DNA from: Leisingera sp. ANG-M1
GTDB taxonomy: Bacteria > Pseudomonadota > Alphaproteobacteria > Rhodobacterales > Rhodobacteraceae
Assembly (NCBI RefSeq): GCF_000813745.1
Contig: NZ_JWLC01000018.1
Coordinates: forward strand, 62,001-126,000
Reading direction: 5' to 3'
Length of the DNA: 64,000 nucleotides
Every line of letters starts with the position of its first letter. Positions within the stretch are counted from its first letter, which is position 1. Shown here one piece after another: positions 17,372-26,431 of the stretch. The translations under genes were made by a program, and so were the position numbers. The notes under the pieces were generated by a model. That model did no database searches. It saw only the letters and a list, made by a program, of their open reading frames with translations, and was not told the origin of the DNA.

Positions 17372-17959
17372 ATGGACGGGAGAGGACTGGTGAACGACCA
17401 GGCGCTGGCAGCGGCCACATTGGGAGCGGATATCCGTGCCTTGCGCAAGGCACGGGGGCTGACGCTGGCGGACATCGCCGCGATGCTGAACCGTTCGGTC
17501 GGCTGGCTGAGCCAAGTCGAGCGGGACATGTCGGAGCCGTCAATCTCGGATTTGCGCGAGCTCGCACAGGCGCTGGGCGTGCCGATGTCGATGCTGTTTG
17601 CTCATTCCGAAGCACCGGCCGAGGAGCACGGTTACGTGGTGCGGGCGGGCAGCCGGCGCCCGATGGGCTCGGGCGAAGAAGGCTTGATCGAAGAACTGCT
17701 ATCCCCGGATCTGACCGATGACTTCGAGATGGTGCATTCCACTTTCCAGCCGAACTCGCGGATGCAGACCCCAGCGCACCGGCCGACGCAGGAAGTCGGC
17801 TACATGATTTCGGGCAAGCTGGACCTGCTGATTGGCGGCCGCGCCTTTACCGTTGGCCCGGGCGACAGCTTCCGGATCAAGCATGAACCCTACCAGTGGT
17901 CGAACCCCTATGACGTGCCTGCCGTGGCGGTCTGGGTCATCGCCCCGCCGGTCTACTGA
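17372..17959 (+). CDS. XRE-family regulator with C-terminal cupin domain
   Basis: 195 aa. The helix-turn-helix lies at about residues 19-70 (LGADIRALRKARGLTLADIAAMLNRSVGWLSQVERDMSEPSISDLRELAQALGVPM). The cupin_2 domain is at about 120-190 (QEVGYMISGKLDLLIGGRAFTVGPGDSFRIKHEPYQWSNPYD). Such proteins usually sense a small metabolite in the cupin and repress or activate a neighbouring catabolic operon. The lysE gene starts 2 nt after its stop, and the betaine genes follow. The ATG at 17372 has a good AACGAGGAG ribosome-binding site. The inverted repeats just upstream suggest that it controls its own operon. Confidence 0.9.
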   Translation: MDGRGLVNDQALAAATLGADIRALRKARGLTLADIAAMLNRSVGWLSQVERDMSEPSISDLRELAQALGVPMSMLFAHSEAPAEEHGYVVRAGSRRPMGSGEEGLIEELLSPDLTDDFEMVHSTFQPNSRMQTPAHRPTQEVGYMISGKLDLLIGGRAFTVGPGDSFRIKHEPYQWSNPYDVPAVAVWVIAPPVY

Positions 17960-17960
17960 C

Positions 17961-18590
17961 ATGAGCTTTGAGGCCTGGACCATATTCGCGCTGTTCTGGG
18001 TGGTCTTTGTGACCACGCCCGGCCCCAATGCCGTCAATTGCATCTCCAATGGCATGGCGCTGGGGTTCCCAAAGGCGATGGTGGGCGTGCTGGCCATCCT
18101 GACGCAGGCGTCGGTCTTCCTGATCCTTTCGGCCCTTGGCGTGACGGCCCTGATTGCGGCCTCTCCCGCCGGGTTCATGACTGCCAAAATTGCCGGCGCC
18201 GGCTTTCTGATCTGGATGGGCGTGCGCGGCTGGATCAATGCGACCCGTCCGGCGCCAGCGGCAGAGCGGCCAACCCGGCATGTCTATCTGCACGCGCTGG
18301 CAGTGGCGGTGATCAACCCCAAGAGCGTGGCAGGCTATCTGGCGGCTTTTTCCCAGTTCGTGCAGCCCGGGGTGCCGGTCTGGGAGCAGATGGCGGTGAT
18401 CATGCCGACCGCGCTGATCATCACCGCGCTCAGCTACACCGGTTTCACAGCTCTGGGCGCAGGCCTTGGCCGCGCGGCCATGAAGGCCGTGTTCAACACC
18501 TGGCTGCGCCGCGGCATGGCACTGTGCTTCATCATCTACGGCATGCTGCTGGGTACCAGCGCTGCGCCACAATTGGAGGCAGCACGATGA
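17961..18590 (+). CDS. LysE family translocator
   Basis: 209 aa with about six membrane segments. FALFWVVFVTTPGPNAVNCISNGMALG at the N-terminus is the conserved TPGPN block of LysE/RhtB amino-acid exporters, and HALAVAVINPKSVAGYLAAFSQF is the second conserved block. The substrate is unknown. It sits between the XRE-cupin regulator (2 nt upstream) and the first GFA gene (4-nt ATGA overlap), so it belongs to the operon. A role in exporting an amino acid or methylated intermediate from betaine breakdown is possible but unproven. Confidence 0.9.
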   Translation: MSFEAWTIFALFWVVFVTTPGPNAVNCISNGMALGFPKAMVGVLAILTQASVFLILSALGVTALIAASPAGFMTAKIAGAGFLIWMGVRGWINATRPAPAAERPTRHVYLHALAVAVINPKSVAGYLAAFSQFVQPGVPVWEQMAVIMPTALIITALSYTGFTALGAGLGRAAMKAVFNTWLRRGMALCFIIYGMLLGTSAAPQLEAAR

Positions 18591-18988
18591 TCAAAGGATC
18601 CTGCCTGTGCGGCGCGGTTGCCTTCGAGCTCACACCGCCCCTGCGGCCGGTCTACGCCTGCCATTGCACCCAGTGCCGCAAGACCTCCGGGTATTTCTGG
18701 GCCGCAACATCGATCCCGGATGAGGCGCTTGCGCTGATCCGGCAAAACGGTCTGCGCTGGTTCCAGTCGAGCGAAACCACCAAGCGGGGGTTCTGCGGCA
18801 AGTGCGGCTCCAGCCTGTTCTGGGTGCCGGAGGGCGAGGGGCGCACGGTGGTGGCCGCCGGCGCCATCGATACCCCGACGGATCTGCAAACCAAGGCGCA
18901 TGTCTTCATAGCGGACAAGGGCAATTACTACGAGATCGCCGACGGCCTGCCGCAATGCGCCGGTTTCAAGGGAGATGAAGATGCTTAA
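18587..18988 (+). CDS. GFA family protein (CENP-V/GFA zinc domain), first copy
   Basis: 133 aa. Zinc ligands are visible as CLCG (Cys6, Cys8), CHCTQC (Cys25, 27, 30) and GFCGKCGSSLFW. The family is named after the glutathione-dependent formaldehyde-activating enzyme Gfa, but many members have unknown substrates. The start overlaps the lysE stop by 4 nt. A second GFA gene overlaps its 3' end. Formaldehyde units are released by dimethylglycine and sarcosine oxidation, encoded immediately downstream, which makes a formaldehyde-linked role attractive but unproven. Confidence 0.88.
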   Translation: MIKGSCLCGAVAFELTPPLRPVYACHCTQCRKTSGYFWAATSIPDEALALIRQNGLRWFQSSETTKRGFCGKCGSSLFWVPEGEGRTVVAAGAIDTPTDLQTKAHVFIADKGNYYEIADGLPQCAGFKGDEDA

Positions 18989-19352
18989 AGGATCCTGCCT
19001 TTGCGGCGACATCCGGTTTGAAACCGCGGCCAAGCCGCAAGGCGCTTCGATGTGCCATTGCAGCCAGTGCCGCAAGCAATCGGGCGGCATCTGGTCCTCG
19101 GCCTATGTCAAGGACACGGAGCTGACCATCACCGGATCGGTCAGCTGGTATGAAGCCAGCCCGCAGGCCAAACGCGGCAGCTGCCCGCGCTGCGGCTCCT
19201 TCCTGTTCTGGAAGGCGCATGACGAAGACACCACCAGCTTTGCGCTTGGCGCCGTCGACGGCGCCACGGGGATGAAGATCGAAAAGCACATCTTCACCGC
19301 CAGCAAAGGCGATTTTTACGAGATTGCGGACGGCGTGCCGCAAAAGGACTGA
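18981..19352 (+). CDS. GFA family protein, second copy
   Basis: 123 aa from the ATG at 18981. It carries the same zinc pattern as its neighbour: KGSCLCGDIRFE, MCHCSQCRKQSGG and GSCPRCGSFLFW. The two proteins share the closing motif (DKGNYYEIADGLPQ against SKGDFYEIADGVPQ), so they are tandem paralogues. I prefer 18981 to the ATG at 18975 because GGGAG (18970-18974) abuts 18975 but sits 6 nt from 18981. The gene overlaps the first copy by 8 nt and ends 15 nt before the DMGDH-type gene. Confidence 0.87.
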   Translation: MLKGSCLCGDIRFETAAKPQGASMCHCSQCRKQSGGIWSSAYVKDTELTITGSVSWYEASPQAKRGSCPRCGSFLFWKAHDEDTTSFALGAVDGATGMKIEKHIFTASKGDFYEIADGVPQKD

Positions 19353-19367
19353 GACTAGGGAGCTATC

Positions 19368-21815
19368 ATGTCTGATTTTCCAACCAAGGCCCGCGTGGTC
19401 ATCATCGGCGGCGGCGTTGTCGGCTGCTCGTCGCTCTTTCACCTGGCCAAGAAAGGCTGGACCGATTGTGTGCTGCTGGAGAAGAACGAGCTGACTGCCG
19501 GCTCGACCTGGCACGCGGCCGGCAACGTGCCGACCTTCTCGACCTCCTGGGCGATCATGAACATGCAGCGCTACTCGACCGAGCTGTATTCCGGCCTGGC
19601 CGAAGCGGTCGATTACCCGATGAACTACCATGTTTCGGGTTCGATCCGTCTGGCGCACAGCAAAGAGCGGATGCAGGAATTCGAGCGCGCCATGTCCATG
19701 GGCCGCTACCAGGGCATCCCGATGGAGATGTGGACCCCGGAAGAAACCAAGGAGCACTATCCCTTCCTGGAGACCCATGACCTGACCGGGGTTCTCTATG
19801 ACCCGACCGATGGCGACATCGACCCGGCACAGCTGACCCAGGCACTGGCCAAGGGTGCGCGCGACATGGGCGCGAAGATCCTGCGCTTCACCCCGGCGAC
19901 CGGTGTGACCCAGCACGAAGACGGAACCTGGACCGTTCACACCGAAAAGGGCGACATCGACTGCGACTATGTGGTGAACGCCGCCGGTTACTATGCGCAG
20001 CGCGTGGGCGAGATGTTCAAGCCCTACGGCGGCCGGACCGTGCCTGCCATGGTGATGGAGCACCAGTACCTGCTGACCGAACAGATCCCCGAGGTCGAAG
20101 CCTGGTCCAAGGAACACGGCGGCAAGCTGCCCCTGATCCGCGACGTGGACGTGTCCTACTACCTGCGTCAGGAAAAGCACGGCTACAACTTGGGGCCTTA
20201 CGAGCCGAACTGCAAAGGCCACTGGCTGACCGAAGACGATCCGATGCCCGAGGACTTCTCGTTCCAGCTTTGGCAGGAAGATCTGGACCGGATCGAAGAC
20301 ATCGTCACCGACGCGATGGAGCGGGTGCCGCTGATGGCGTCCTCCGGTGTTTCCAGCGTCATCAACGGCCCGATCCCCTACGCCCCCGACGGCCTGCCGA
20401 TGATCGGCCCGATGCCCGGCGTGACAAACGCGTTTGAAGCCCACAGCTTCACCTTCGGCATTGCCCAGGGCGGCGGCGCCGGCAAGGTGCTGGCCGAATG
20501 GATCGTCGATGGCCACACCGAATGGGACATGTGGGCGGTCGATCCGCGCCGCTATACCGACTATACCGACCAGGACTACTGCAACCAGAAAGGCCTGGAA
20601 GTCTACGGCAACGAATACGCCATGCACTTCCCGCACCACGAATGGCCGGCGGCTCGCGACAAGAAAGTCAGCCAGGTCCATGCCAAGATCAAAGATCTGG
20701 GCGGCGTGATGGGCGCCTATAACGGCTGGGAACGTGCCAACTGGTTTGCCAAGGATGGTGACGACACCTCGGAAGAGGCCACTCACACCTGGGGCCGCTC
20801 CGGCCCGTGGCAGCAGCGTATCCAGGAAGAATGCGAAGCAGTCCGCGACGGCGTCGGCGTTCTGGACCTGCCGGGCTTCTCCCGCTTCAACCTGGAAGGC
20901 GAAGGCGCAGCGGAATTCCTGCGCGGCCTGGTGACCGGCGGCCTGCCTAAGGTGGGCCGGATGAACCTGGTCTACTTCTCGGACGACCGCGGCCGTATCC
21001 TGACCGAGATGTCCTGTGTCCGTCATGGCGAAGACCACTTCACCATGATCACTGCAGGCTCGGCCCAGTGGCACGACTTCGAGATCCTGCGCAACGCGCT
21101 GCCCGCAGGCCTGACCCTGACCGACCGCACCACCGAATTCGCGACCATGATCGTCACCGGTCCGAAATCGCGTGAGCTGTTTGCTGGGATCTCGGACGCC
21201 GATCTGTCGCTTGGCTGGCTGACCCACCAGGAAGCCACCGTCGCAGGCAAGCCCGCCTTCCTGGCGCGCGTCTCCTACGCCGGCGAACTCGGCTGGGAAG
21301 TCCACTGCGCCAACGAGCATCAGGCCGACATCTATGCAGCTCTGATCGAAGGCGGCGCCAAGCCGTTCGGCATGTACGCGCTGAACTCGCTGCGGATCGA
21401 AAAGGGCTACCGCACCTGGAAGGGCGATCTGTCGACAGACTACTCGCTGCTCGAAGGGGGCCTGGAGCGTTTCGTCAAGCTGGACAAACCGCAGGATTTC
21501 CCGGGCAAAGCCGCGATCCAGAACGAAAAGCAGCAGGGCGTGAAGAAGACCTTCGTCACCCTGATTGTTGAGGCTGGCGATGCCGATGCGCCTTACATGT
21601 CCTGCATCTGGAAAGACGGCGAGATCGTGGGCGAGACCACTTCGGGCGACTGGGGCTACCGTGTGAACGCCTCCATCGCGCTGGGCATGGTGCGCCCTGA
21701 GCTGGCAAAGCCGGGCACTGAGCTGGAAGTTGAGATCTACGGGCAGAAATGCCGTGCGGTGGTTCAGAAGGACGAACCGCTGTGGGATCCGGCCAACGAG
21801 CGCCTGCGCGCCTGA
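19368..21815 (+). CDS. DMGDH-type FAD/folate oxidoreductase (dimethylglycine dehydrogenase-like)
   Basis: 815 aa. The N-terminal DAO fold opens ARVVIIGGGVVGCSSLFHLAKKGW. LTAGSTWHAAG (about residues 42-52) carries the His that binds FAD covalently in mammalian DMGDH. GSIRLA and YDPTDGDIDPAQLTQALAKGARDMGAKI also match DMGDH rather than SARDH. The C-terminal half is a GcvT-like folate domain (AYNGWERANWF through YGQKCRAVVQKDEPLWDP). Predicted reaction: N,N-dimethylglycine to sarcosine, passing the methyl carbon to tetrahydrofolate or releasing it as formaldehyde. It is a paralogue of the protein at 23948. AGGGAG supports the ATG. Confidence 0.85.
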   Translation: MSDFPTKARVVIIGGGVVGCSSLFHLAKKGWTDCVLLEKNELTAGSTWHAAGNVPTFSTSWAIMNMQRYSTELYSGLAEAVDYPMNYHVSGSIRLAHSKERMQEFERAMSMGRYQGIPMEMWTPEETKEHYPFLETHDLTGVLYDPTDGDIDPAQLTQALAKGARDMGAKILRFTPATGVTQHEDGTWTVHTEKGDIDCDYVVNAAGYYAQRVGEMFKPYGGRTVPAMVMEHQYLLTEQIPEVEAWSKEHGGKLPLIRDVDVSYYLRQEKHGYNLGPYEPNCKGHWLTEDDPMPEDFSFQLWQEDLDRIEDIVTDAMERVPLMASSGVSSVINGPIPYAPDGLPMIGPMPGVTNAFEAHSFTFGIAQGGGAGKVLAEWIVDGHTEWDMWAVDPRRYTDYTDQDYCNQKGLEVYGNEYAMHFPHHEWPAARDKKVSQVHAKIKDLGGVMGAYNGWERANWFAKDGDDTSEEATHTWGRSGPWQQRIQEECEAVRDGVGVLDLPGFSRFNLEGEGAAEFLRGLVTGGLPKVGRMNLVYFSDDRGRILTEMSCVRHGEDHFTMITAGSAQWHDFEILRNALPAGLTLTDRTTEFATMIVTGPKSRELFAGISDADLSLGWLTHQEATVAGKPAFLARVSYAGELGWEVHCANEHQADIYAALIEGGAKPFGMYALNSLRIEKGYRTWKGDLSTDYSLLEGGLERFVKLDKPQDFPGKAAIQNEKQQGVKKTFVTLIVEAGDADAPYMSCIWKDGEIVGETTSGDWGYRVNASIALGMVRPELAKPGTELEVEIYGQKCRAVVQKDEPLWDPANERLRA

Positions 21816-21870
21816 TCAGCGCGGGAAGCCCGGGCTTAACCTGTCCGGGCTGACGCCTGAAAAAAAGTCG

Positions 21871-21913
21871 GCCTGCGCCGCCGGATCGTTTCATGTATCC
21901 TGGCGGCGCAGGC
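21871..21913. other. Perfect 12-bp hairpin upstream of the BHMT-like gene
   Basis: GCCTGCGCCGCC (21871-21882) pairs perfectly with GGCGGCGCAGGC (21902-21913), with a 19-nt loop. On the minus strand the stem is followed by CGAC and then seven T (21866-21860), the form of an intrinsic terminator for transcription running leftward. On the plus strand it lies in the leader of the BHMT-like gene. A weaker AGCCCGG/CCGGGCT hairpin near 21827-21851 follows the DMGDH stop. Confidence 0.7.
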
Positions 21914-21937
21914 GCTCCACGGAAAGGTCACTGTGCT

Positions 21938-22834
21938 ATGGCTGAGATCACGCTTCTGGATGGCTCGATCGGGCAGGAGGTTGTCAAACGCTCCGGCGAC
22001 CGTGCGACGCCGTTGTGGTCCACGTCGGTGATGATCGAAAAGCCCGAAGTGGTGGGCCGCGTTCACGCCGACTACTTCGCCGCCGGTGCAACCATTGCCA
22101 CCATGAACACCTATGCCGTGCTGCGCGACCGCCTGGTCCGTGCCGGTATCGAAGAGTATTTCGAAGAATTGCTGACCAAGGCTGCTGCGCAGGCGGCGGC
22201 CGCGCGCGAAACACATGGCGCGGGCCGCGTTGCTGCTGCGCTTGGTCCACTGATTGCCTCCTACCGGCCCGACATCTGCCCGCCTGCGGACGAGGCTAAG
22301 GTCGTCTACGCCGAACTGGTCCATTTGCTGGAACCGAATGCGGACCTGTTCCTGATCGAAACCGTCTCCTCGCTGGAGCAGGCCAAAGGCGCGCTGCTGG
22401 GCTGTGCGGGCACGGACAAGCCCGTCTGGCTGGCCGCATCTGTCTCCGATGAGGACGGCACCCTTTTGCGCTCCGGCGAGCCGCTGGCCGGTCTCGTCCC
22501 GCTGATCGAAGACTTCCAGCCGGAGGCGGTGCTGCTCAATTGCTCCCGCCCCGAGGTGATCGGCGCGGGCCTGGAGATCGTGAAAAGCTTCGGCAAGCCT
22601 TTCGGCGCCTATGCCAACGGCTTCACCCGGATTTCCGAAGGCTTCCTCAAGGACGCTCCCACCGTCGACGCGCTGGAGCAGCGCCAGGACCTGGGGCCGG
22701 AAGCTTATGCGGAATTTGCGATGGGCTGGGTTGCTCAAGGCGCGACAATCGTCGGCGGCTGCTGCGAGGTAGGCCCGGAGCACATCGCCGAACTGGCCCG
22801 CTGCTTGCGCGCGGCCGGGCACCGGATCGTCTGA
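21938..22834 (+). CDS. Homocysteine S-methyltransferase (betaine-homocysteine methyltransferase-like)
   Basis: 298 aa. ITLLDGSIGQEV starts the barrel, and the zinc thiolates are visible as VLLNCSRPEVIG and the C-terminal GGCCEVGPEHIAEL, the Cys and Cys-Cys pattern of Pfam S-methyl_trans. The family moves a methyl group to homocysteine to make methionine. The methyl donor is not fixed by the motifs; glycine betaine is inferred from the flanking DMGDH- and SARDH-type genes, since the product of betaine demethylation, dimethylglycine, is their substrate. The ATG at 21938 starts the conserved block. The GlxA-type regulator follows after 16 bp. Confidence 0.85.
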   Translation: MAEITLLDGSIGQEVVKRSGDRATPLWSTSVMIEKPEVVGRVHADYFAAGATIATMNTYAVLRDRLVRAGIEEYFEELLTKAAAQAAAARETHGAGRVAAALGPLIASYRPDICPPADEAKVVYAELVHLLEPNADLFLIETVSSLEQAKGALLGCAGTDKPVWLAASVSDEDGTLLRSGEPLAGLVPLIEDFQPEAVLLNCSRPEVIGAGLEIVKSFGKPFGAYANGFTRISEGFLKDAPTVDALEQRQDLGPEAYAEFAMGWVAQGATIVGGCCEVGPEHIAELARCLRAAGHRIV

Positions 22835-22850
22835 CGGGAGGGGGATCAGC

Positions 22851-23864
22851 ATGGCAAAAACGGACAAACTCAAAGCCGCCGACCCGGCCCGGGTCTGGAC
22901 CATCGACATTGTTGTCTGCGAAGGCTTCGTGCTGACCGAGATGTCAGCGGTGGTCGAAGTGCTGCGGATCGCCAACCGGGTGCTGGCCCAGCCGCCGTTC
23001 AAATGGACCATGCGGTCGCTGCAGGGCGGGCGGGTTGGCTGCAAGGCGGGCCTCAGCGTCGACACTGAACCCTTCGCCGCCAAGCCGGACGCGGATTTCG
23101 CCTTCTTCCTCGGCAATTCCGACCCGGACCACCCCGGCCTCAGCCTGGGCCGGGTGATCTCCAGCTACACTTCGCGCGGCGGCAAGGTCTATCTTCTGGC
23201 CGAGGCCGCCGCCCGCTACATCCGCGACCAGGGCGGCGCCGCCGGGCGGCTGACCACCCACTGGGAAAACTCCGCCCTCCTGCGTGAGCGCATGGGGCTG
23301 AACGACGCCAGCCACGCGCTGGCCAGCGAGGATGGGCTGGTTGTCACATGCGCGGGCATGGGCTCCACCGTCGACATCGTACTGGCACTGGTCGGGCGCC
23401 TGACCTCAGCGGCGGCGCAAATGACCGTGGGCAACATCATGCTGCACGAACAGGTGCGCGACTTCTCCTCGCTGCAGCCCTTTGCCGGCGCCAAGCCGAC
23501 GATCACCGGCGACAGCGACCTCGACCACTGCATCCGTATCATGCAGGACAACATCGAGGAGCCGGTGCCGATCAGCGAAATCGTTGACGAGCTTGGGATT
23601 TCCACCCGCTCGCTGGAACGCAAGTTCAAGACCTTCCTGGGCACCACCCCCAACGGCTTCTACCGCGAAATGCGCCTCTCCAAGGCCAACAACCTCTTGC
23701 TCAACACCACCATGAGCGTGCGCGAAATCGGCCTCGCCTGCGGCTTTCCCAACGGATTCTCCAGCCTTTACAAGAGCTTCTTTGGAATCACTCCCTTTGC
23801 CTTGCGCAAGCGCCGCAGGCTGGGAGAGGACAGTTCGGAAAATATCCTCAAGGCCGGAGAATAG
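22851..23864 (+). CDS. GlxA/GbdR-type AraC regulator with DJ-1/PfpI-like N-terminal domain
   Basis: 337 aa. Residues about 15-190 form a class I glutamine-amidotransferase-like sensor domain (WTIDIVVCEGFVLTEMSAVVEVLRIANRVL). Residues about 225-325 are an AraC helix-turn-helix pair (ISEIVDELGISTRSLERKFKTFLGTTPNGFYREMRLSKANNLL, then MSVREIGLACGFPNGFSSLYKSFFGITPFALRKRRR). Pseudomonas GbdR, which activates betaine and dimethylglycine catabolism, has this architecture, and the location between the BHMT-like and SARDH-type genes agrees. It is probably the activator of the island. GGGAGGGGG precedes the ATG. Confidence 0.88.
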   Translation: MAKTDKLKAADPARVWTIDIVVCEGFVLTEMSAVVEVLRIANRVLAQPPFKWTMRSLQGGRVGCKAGLSVDTEPFAAKPDADFAFFLGNSDPDHPGLSLGRVISSYTSRGGKVYLLAEAAARYIRDQGGAAGRLTTHWENSALLRERMGLNDASHALASEDGLVVTCAGMGSTVDIVLALVGRLTSAAAQMTVGNIMLHEQVRDFSSLQPFAGAKPTITGDSDLDHCIRIMQDNIEEPVPISEIVDELGISTRSLERKFKTFLGTTPNGFYREMRLSKANNLLLNTTMSVREIGLACGFPNGFSSLYKSFFGITPFALRKRRRLGEDSSENILKAGE

Positions 23865-23947
23865 CTGCGGAAGCCTGACGTTTTTGATGCATTTTCCGCC
23901 GCCTATTCATGATAATCAGGCGCAAACACTGACTGTGGAGCGATGAC

Positions 23948-26398
23948 ATGAGCGATCTTCCCAACAAGGCCCGTGTGGTCATTATCGGCGGCGGCGTGAT
24001 CGGCTGCTCGGTGGCCTATCACCTTGCGAAACTGGGCTGGAAGGATGTGGTGTTGCTGGAGCGCAAGCAGCTGACCTCCGGCACCACTTGGCACGCCGCG
24101 GGCCTAATTGCCCAGTTGCGCGCCACCGCCAACATGACCAAGCTGGCGAAGTACTCGCAGGAGCTCTACGGCTCGCTGGAAGAAGAAACCGGCGTCGCCA
24201 CCGGCTTCAAGCGCTGCGGCTCGATCACCGTGGCCCTGACCGAAGAGCGCAAGGAAGAGATCTTCCGCCAGGCCGCCATGGCGCGCGCATTTGGCGTTGA
24301 GGTCGAGGAAATCTCGCCGGAAGAAGTCAAAGCCCGCTACGAGCACCTGAACATTGGCGATGTGACCGGCGGCGTGTGGCTGCCGAAAGACGGCCAGGGC
24401 GACCCGGCCAACATCGCACTGGCCCTGGCCAAAGGCGCCCGCCAGCGCGGCGCGCTGGTCAAGGAGCGCATTAAGGTCACCGGCATCTCCAAGGAAGGCC
24501 GCCGCGTCACTGGCGTTGACTGGGCCAGCGACGACGGCCAGTCCCAGGGCCACATCGAAGCCGACATGGTGGTGAACTGCGCCGGCATGTGGGGCCACGA
24601 GGTTGGCCGCATGGCGGGCGTCAACGTGCCGTTGCACGCTTGCGAGCACTTCTACATCGTGACCGAAGGCATCGAAGGCCTGACCCAGATGCCGGTGCTG
24701 CGCGTCCCGGACGAATGCGCCTACTACAAGGAAGACGCAGGCAAAATCCTGCTCGGCGCCTTTGAGCCCAACGCCAAGCCCTGGGCAATGAAGGGTATCC
24801 CGGACAGCTTCGAATTCGACCAGCTGCCCGAGGATTTCGACCACTTCGAGCCGATCCTTGAAGCCGCCTGCAACCGTATGCCCATGCTGGCCGAGGCAGG
24901 TATCCACACTTTCTTCAACGGCCCCGAGAGCTTCACTCCGGATGATGCCTACCACCTGGGCCTGGCGCCCGAGATGGACAACTTCTGGGTTGCCGCGGGC
25001 TTCAACTCGATCGGCATCCAGTCCGCGGGCGGCGCCGGCATGGCGCTGGCGCAGTGGATGGACGAAGGCGAAAAGCCCTTCGATCTGGGCGACGTGGACA
25101 TCTCCCGTATGCACCCGTTCCAGGGCAACAAGACCTATCTGTTCGAGCGCTCGAAAGAGACCCTGGGCCTCTTGTACGCCGACCACTTCCCCTACCGCCA
25201 GAAGGCCACCGCCCGCGGCGTGCGCCGCACCCCGTTCCACCACCACCTGCTGGAGCAGGGCGCGGTTATGGGCGAGATCGGCGGCTGGGAGCGTGCCAAC
25301 TGGTTTGCCAATAAAGGCCAGGAGCGCGAGTACCAGTACAGCTGGAAGCGCCAGAACTGGTTCGAGAACTCGGCGGCTGAACACAAGGCAGTCCGCGAAA
25401 ACGTCGGCATGTACGACATGTCCTCTTTCGGCAAGATCCGCGTCGAAGGCCCGGACGCCGAAAAGTTCCTGAACTACATCTGCGGTGCCAACCTGTCGGT
25501 TCCGGCGGGCAAGATCGTCTACACCCAGTTCCTGAACTCCCGCGGCGGCATCGAGGCCGACGTGACCGTCACCCGCCTGTCTGAGACCGCCTATCTGGTG
25601 GTGACCCCGGCGGTGACCCGTCTGGCCGACCAGACCTGGATGATGCGCCACGTGGGCGACCACCGCGTGGTGATCACCGATGTGACCGCAGGCGAAGGCG
25701 TGCTGGCTGTAATGGGCCCGAACGCCCGCGAGCTGCTGCAGAAGGTCTCGCCGAACGACTTCTCCAACGAAGTGAACCCCTTCGGCACCGCGCAGGAGAT
25801 CGAGCTGGGCATGGGCCTCGCCCGTGTGCACCGCGTGACCTATGTGGGCGAACTCGGCTGGGAGATCTATGTCAGCGCCGACATGGCGGGCCACGCGTTC
25901 GAAACCCTGTGGGAAGCAGGCCAGGACATGGGGCTCAAGCTCTGCGGCATGCACATGATGGACAGCTGCCGCATCGAAAAGGGCTTCCGCCACTTCGGCC
26001 ACGACATCACCTGCGAGGACAATGTGATCGACGCAGGCCTGGGCTTTGCAGTGAAGACCGACAAGGCGGATTTCATCGGCAAGGCCGCCGTGCTGGAGCG
26101 TAAGGAAACCGGACCCAAGAACCGCATGCTGCAGTTCAAGCTGACCGATGCTGAACCGCTGTTGTTCCACAACGAGCCGATCATCCGCGACGGTAAATAC
26201 GTGGGCTACCTCAGCTCCGGCAACTACGGCCATACTCTGGGGGCTGCCATCGGCATGGGCTATGTGCCGTGTGAAGGCGAGAAAGCAGCTGACGTGCTGG
26301 CCTCGACCTACGAGATCGACGTTTGCGGCGTAAAGGTGAAGGCAGAGGCCTCCCTGAAGCCGATGTACGATCCGAAATCGGAGCGGGTGAAGGCCTAA
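23948..26398 (+). CDS. SARDH-type FAD/folate oxidoreductase (sarcosine dehydrogenase-like)
   Basis: 816 aa, with the same two-domain plan as the protein at 19368: DAO domain then GcvT-like folate domain. The flavin region reads LTSGTTWHAAGLIAQLRAT, closer to mammalian SARDH (SGTTWH) than to DMGDH (AGSTWH), and EEETGVATGFKRCGSITVA also fits. Predicted reaction: sarcosine to glycine with transfer of the carbon to tetrahydrofolate, closing the betaine-to-glycine pathway. The choice between sarcosine and dimethylglycine as substrate rests on these motifs only. It ends 33 nt before a strong terminator. Confidence 0.83.
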   Translation: MSDLPNKARVVIIGGGVIGCSVAYHLAKLGWKDVVLLERKQLTSGTTWHAAGLIAQLRATANMTKLAKYSQELYGSLEEETGVATGFKRCGSITVALTEERKEEIFRQAAMARAFGVEVEEISPEEVKARYEHLNIGDVTGGVWLPKDGQGDPANIALALAKGARQRGALVKERIKVTGISKEGRRVTGVDWASDDGQSQGHIEADMVVNCAGMWGHEVGRMAGVNVPLHACEHFYIVTEGIEGLTQMPVLRVPDECAYYKEDAGKILLGAFEPNAKPWAMKGIPDSFEFDQLPEDFDHFEPILEAACNRMPMLAEAGIHTFFNGPESFTPDDAYHLGLAPEMDNFWVAAGFNSIGIQSAGGAGMALAQWMDEGEKPFDLGDVDISRMHPFQGNKTYLFERSKETLGLLYADHFPYRQKATARGVRRTPFHHHLLEQGAVMGEIGGWERANWFANKGQEREYQYSWKRQNWFENSAAEHKAVRENVGMYDMSSFGKIRVEGPDAEKFLNYICGANLSVPAGKIVYTQFLNSRGGIEADVTVTRLSETAYLVVTPAVTRLADQTWMMRHVGDHRVVITDVTAGEGVLAVMGPNARELLQKVSPNDFSNEVNPFGTAQEIELGMGLARVHRVTYVGELGWEIYVSADMAGHAFETLWEAGQDMGLKLCGMHMMDSCRIEKGFRHFGHDITCEDNVIDAGLGFAVKTDKADFIGKAAVLERKETGPKNRMLQFKLTDAEPLLFHNEPIIRDGKYVGYLSSGNYGHTLGAAIGMGYVPCEGEKAADVLASTYEIDVCGVKVKAEASLKPMYDPKSERVKA

Positions 26399-26431
26399 GC
26401 ACCTCTCCAGTGCATTCACCTGCCCGTATCA

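Noticed and set aside
18966-21320. 784-codon minus-strand frame over the DMGDH-type gene
   Set aside because: Shadow of GC-rich codon usage; same for the similar frame at 24104-26419 over the SARDH-type gene.
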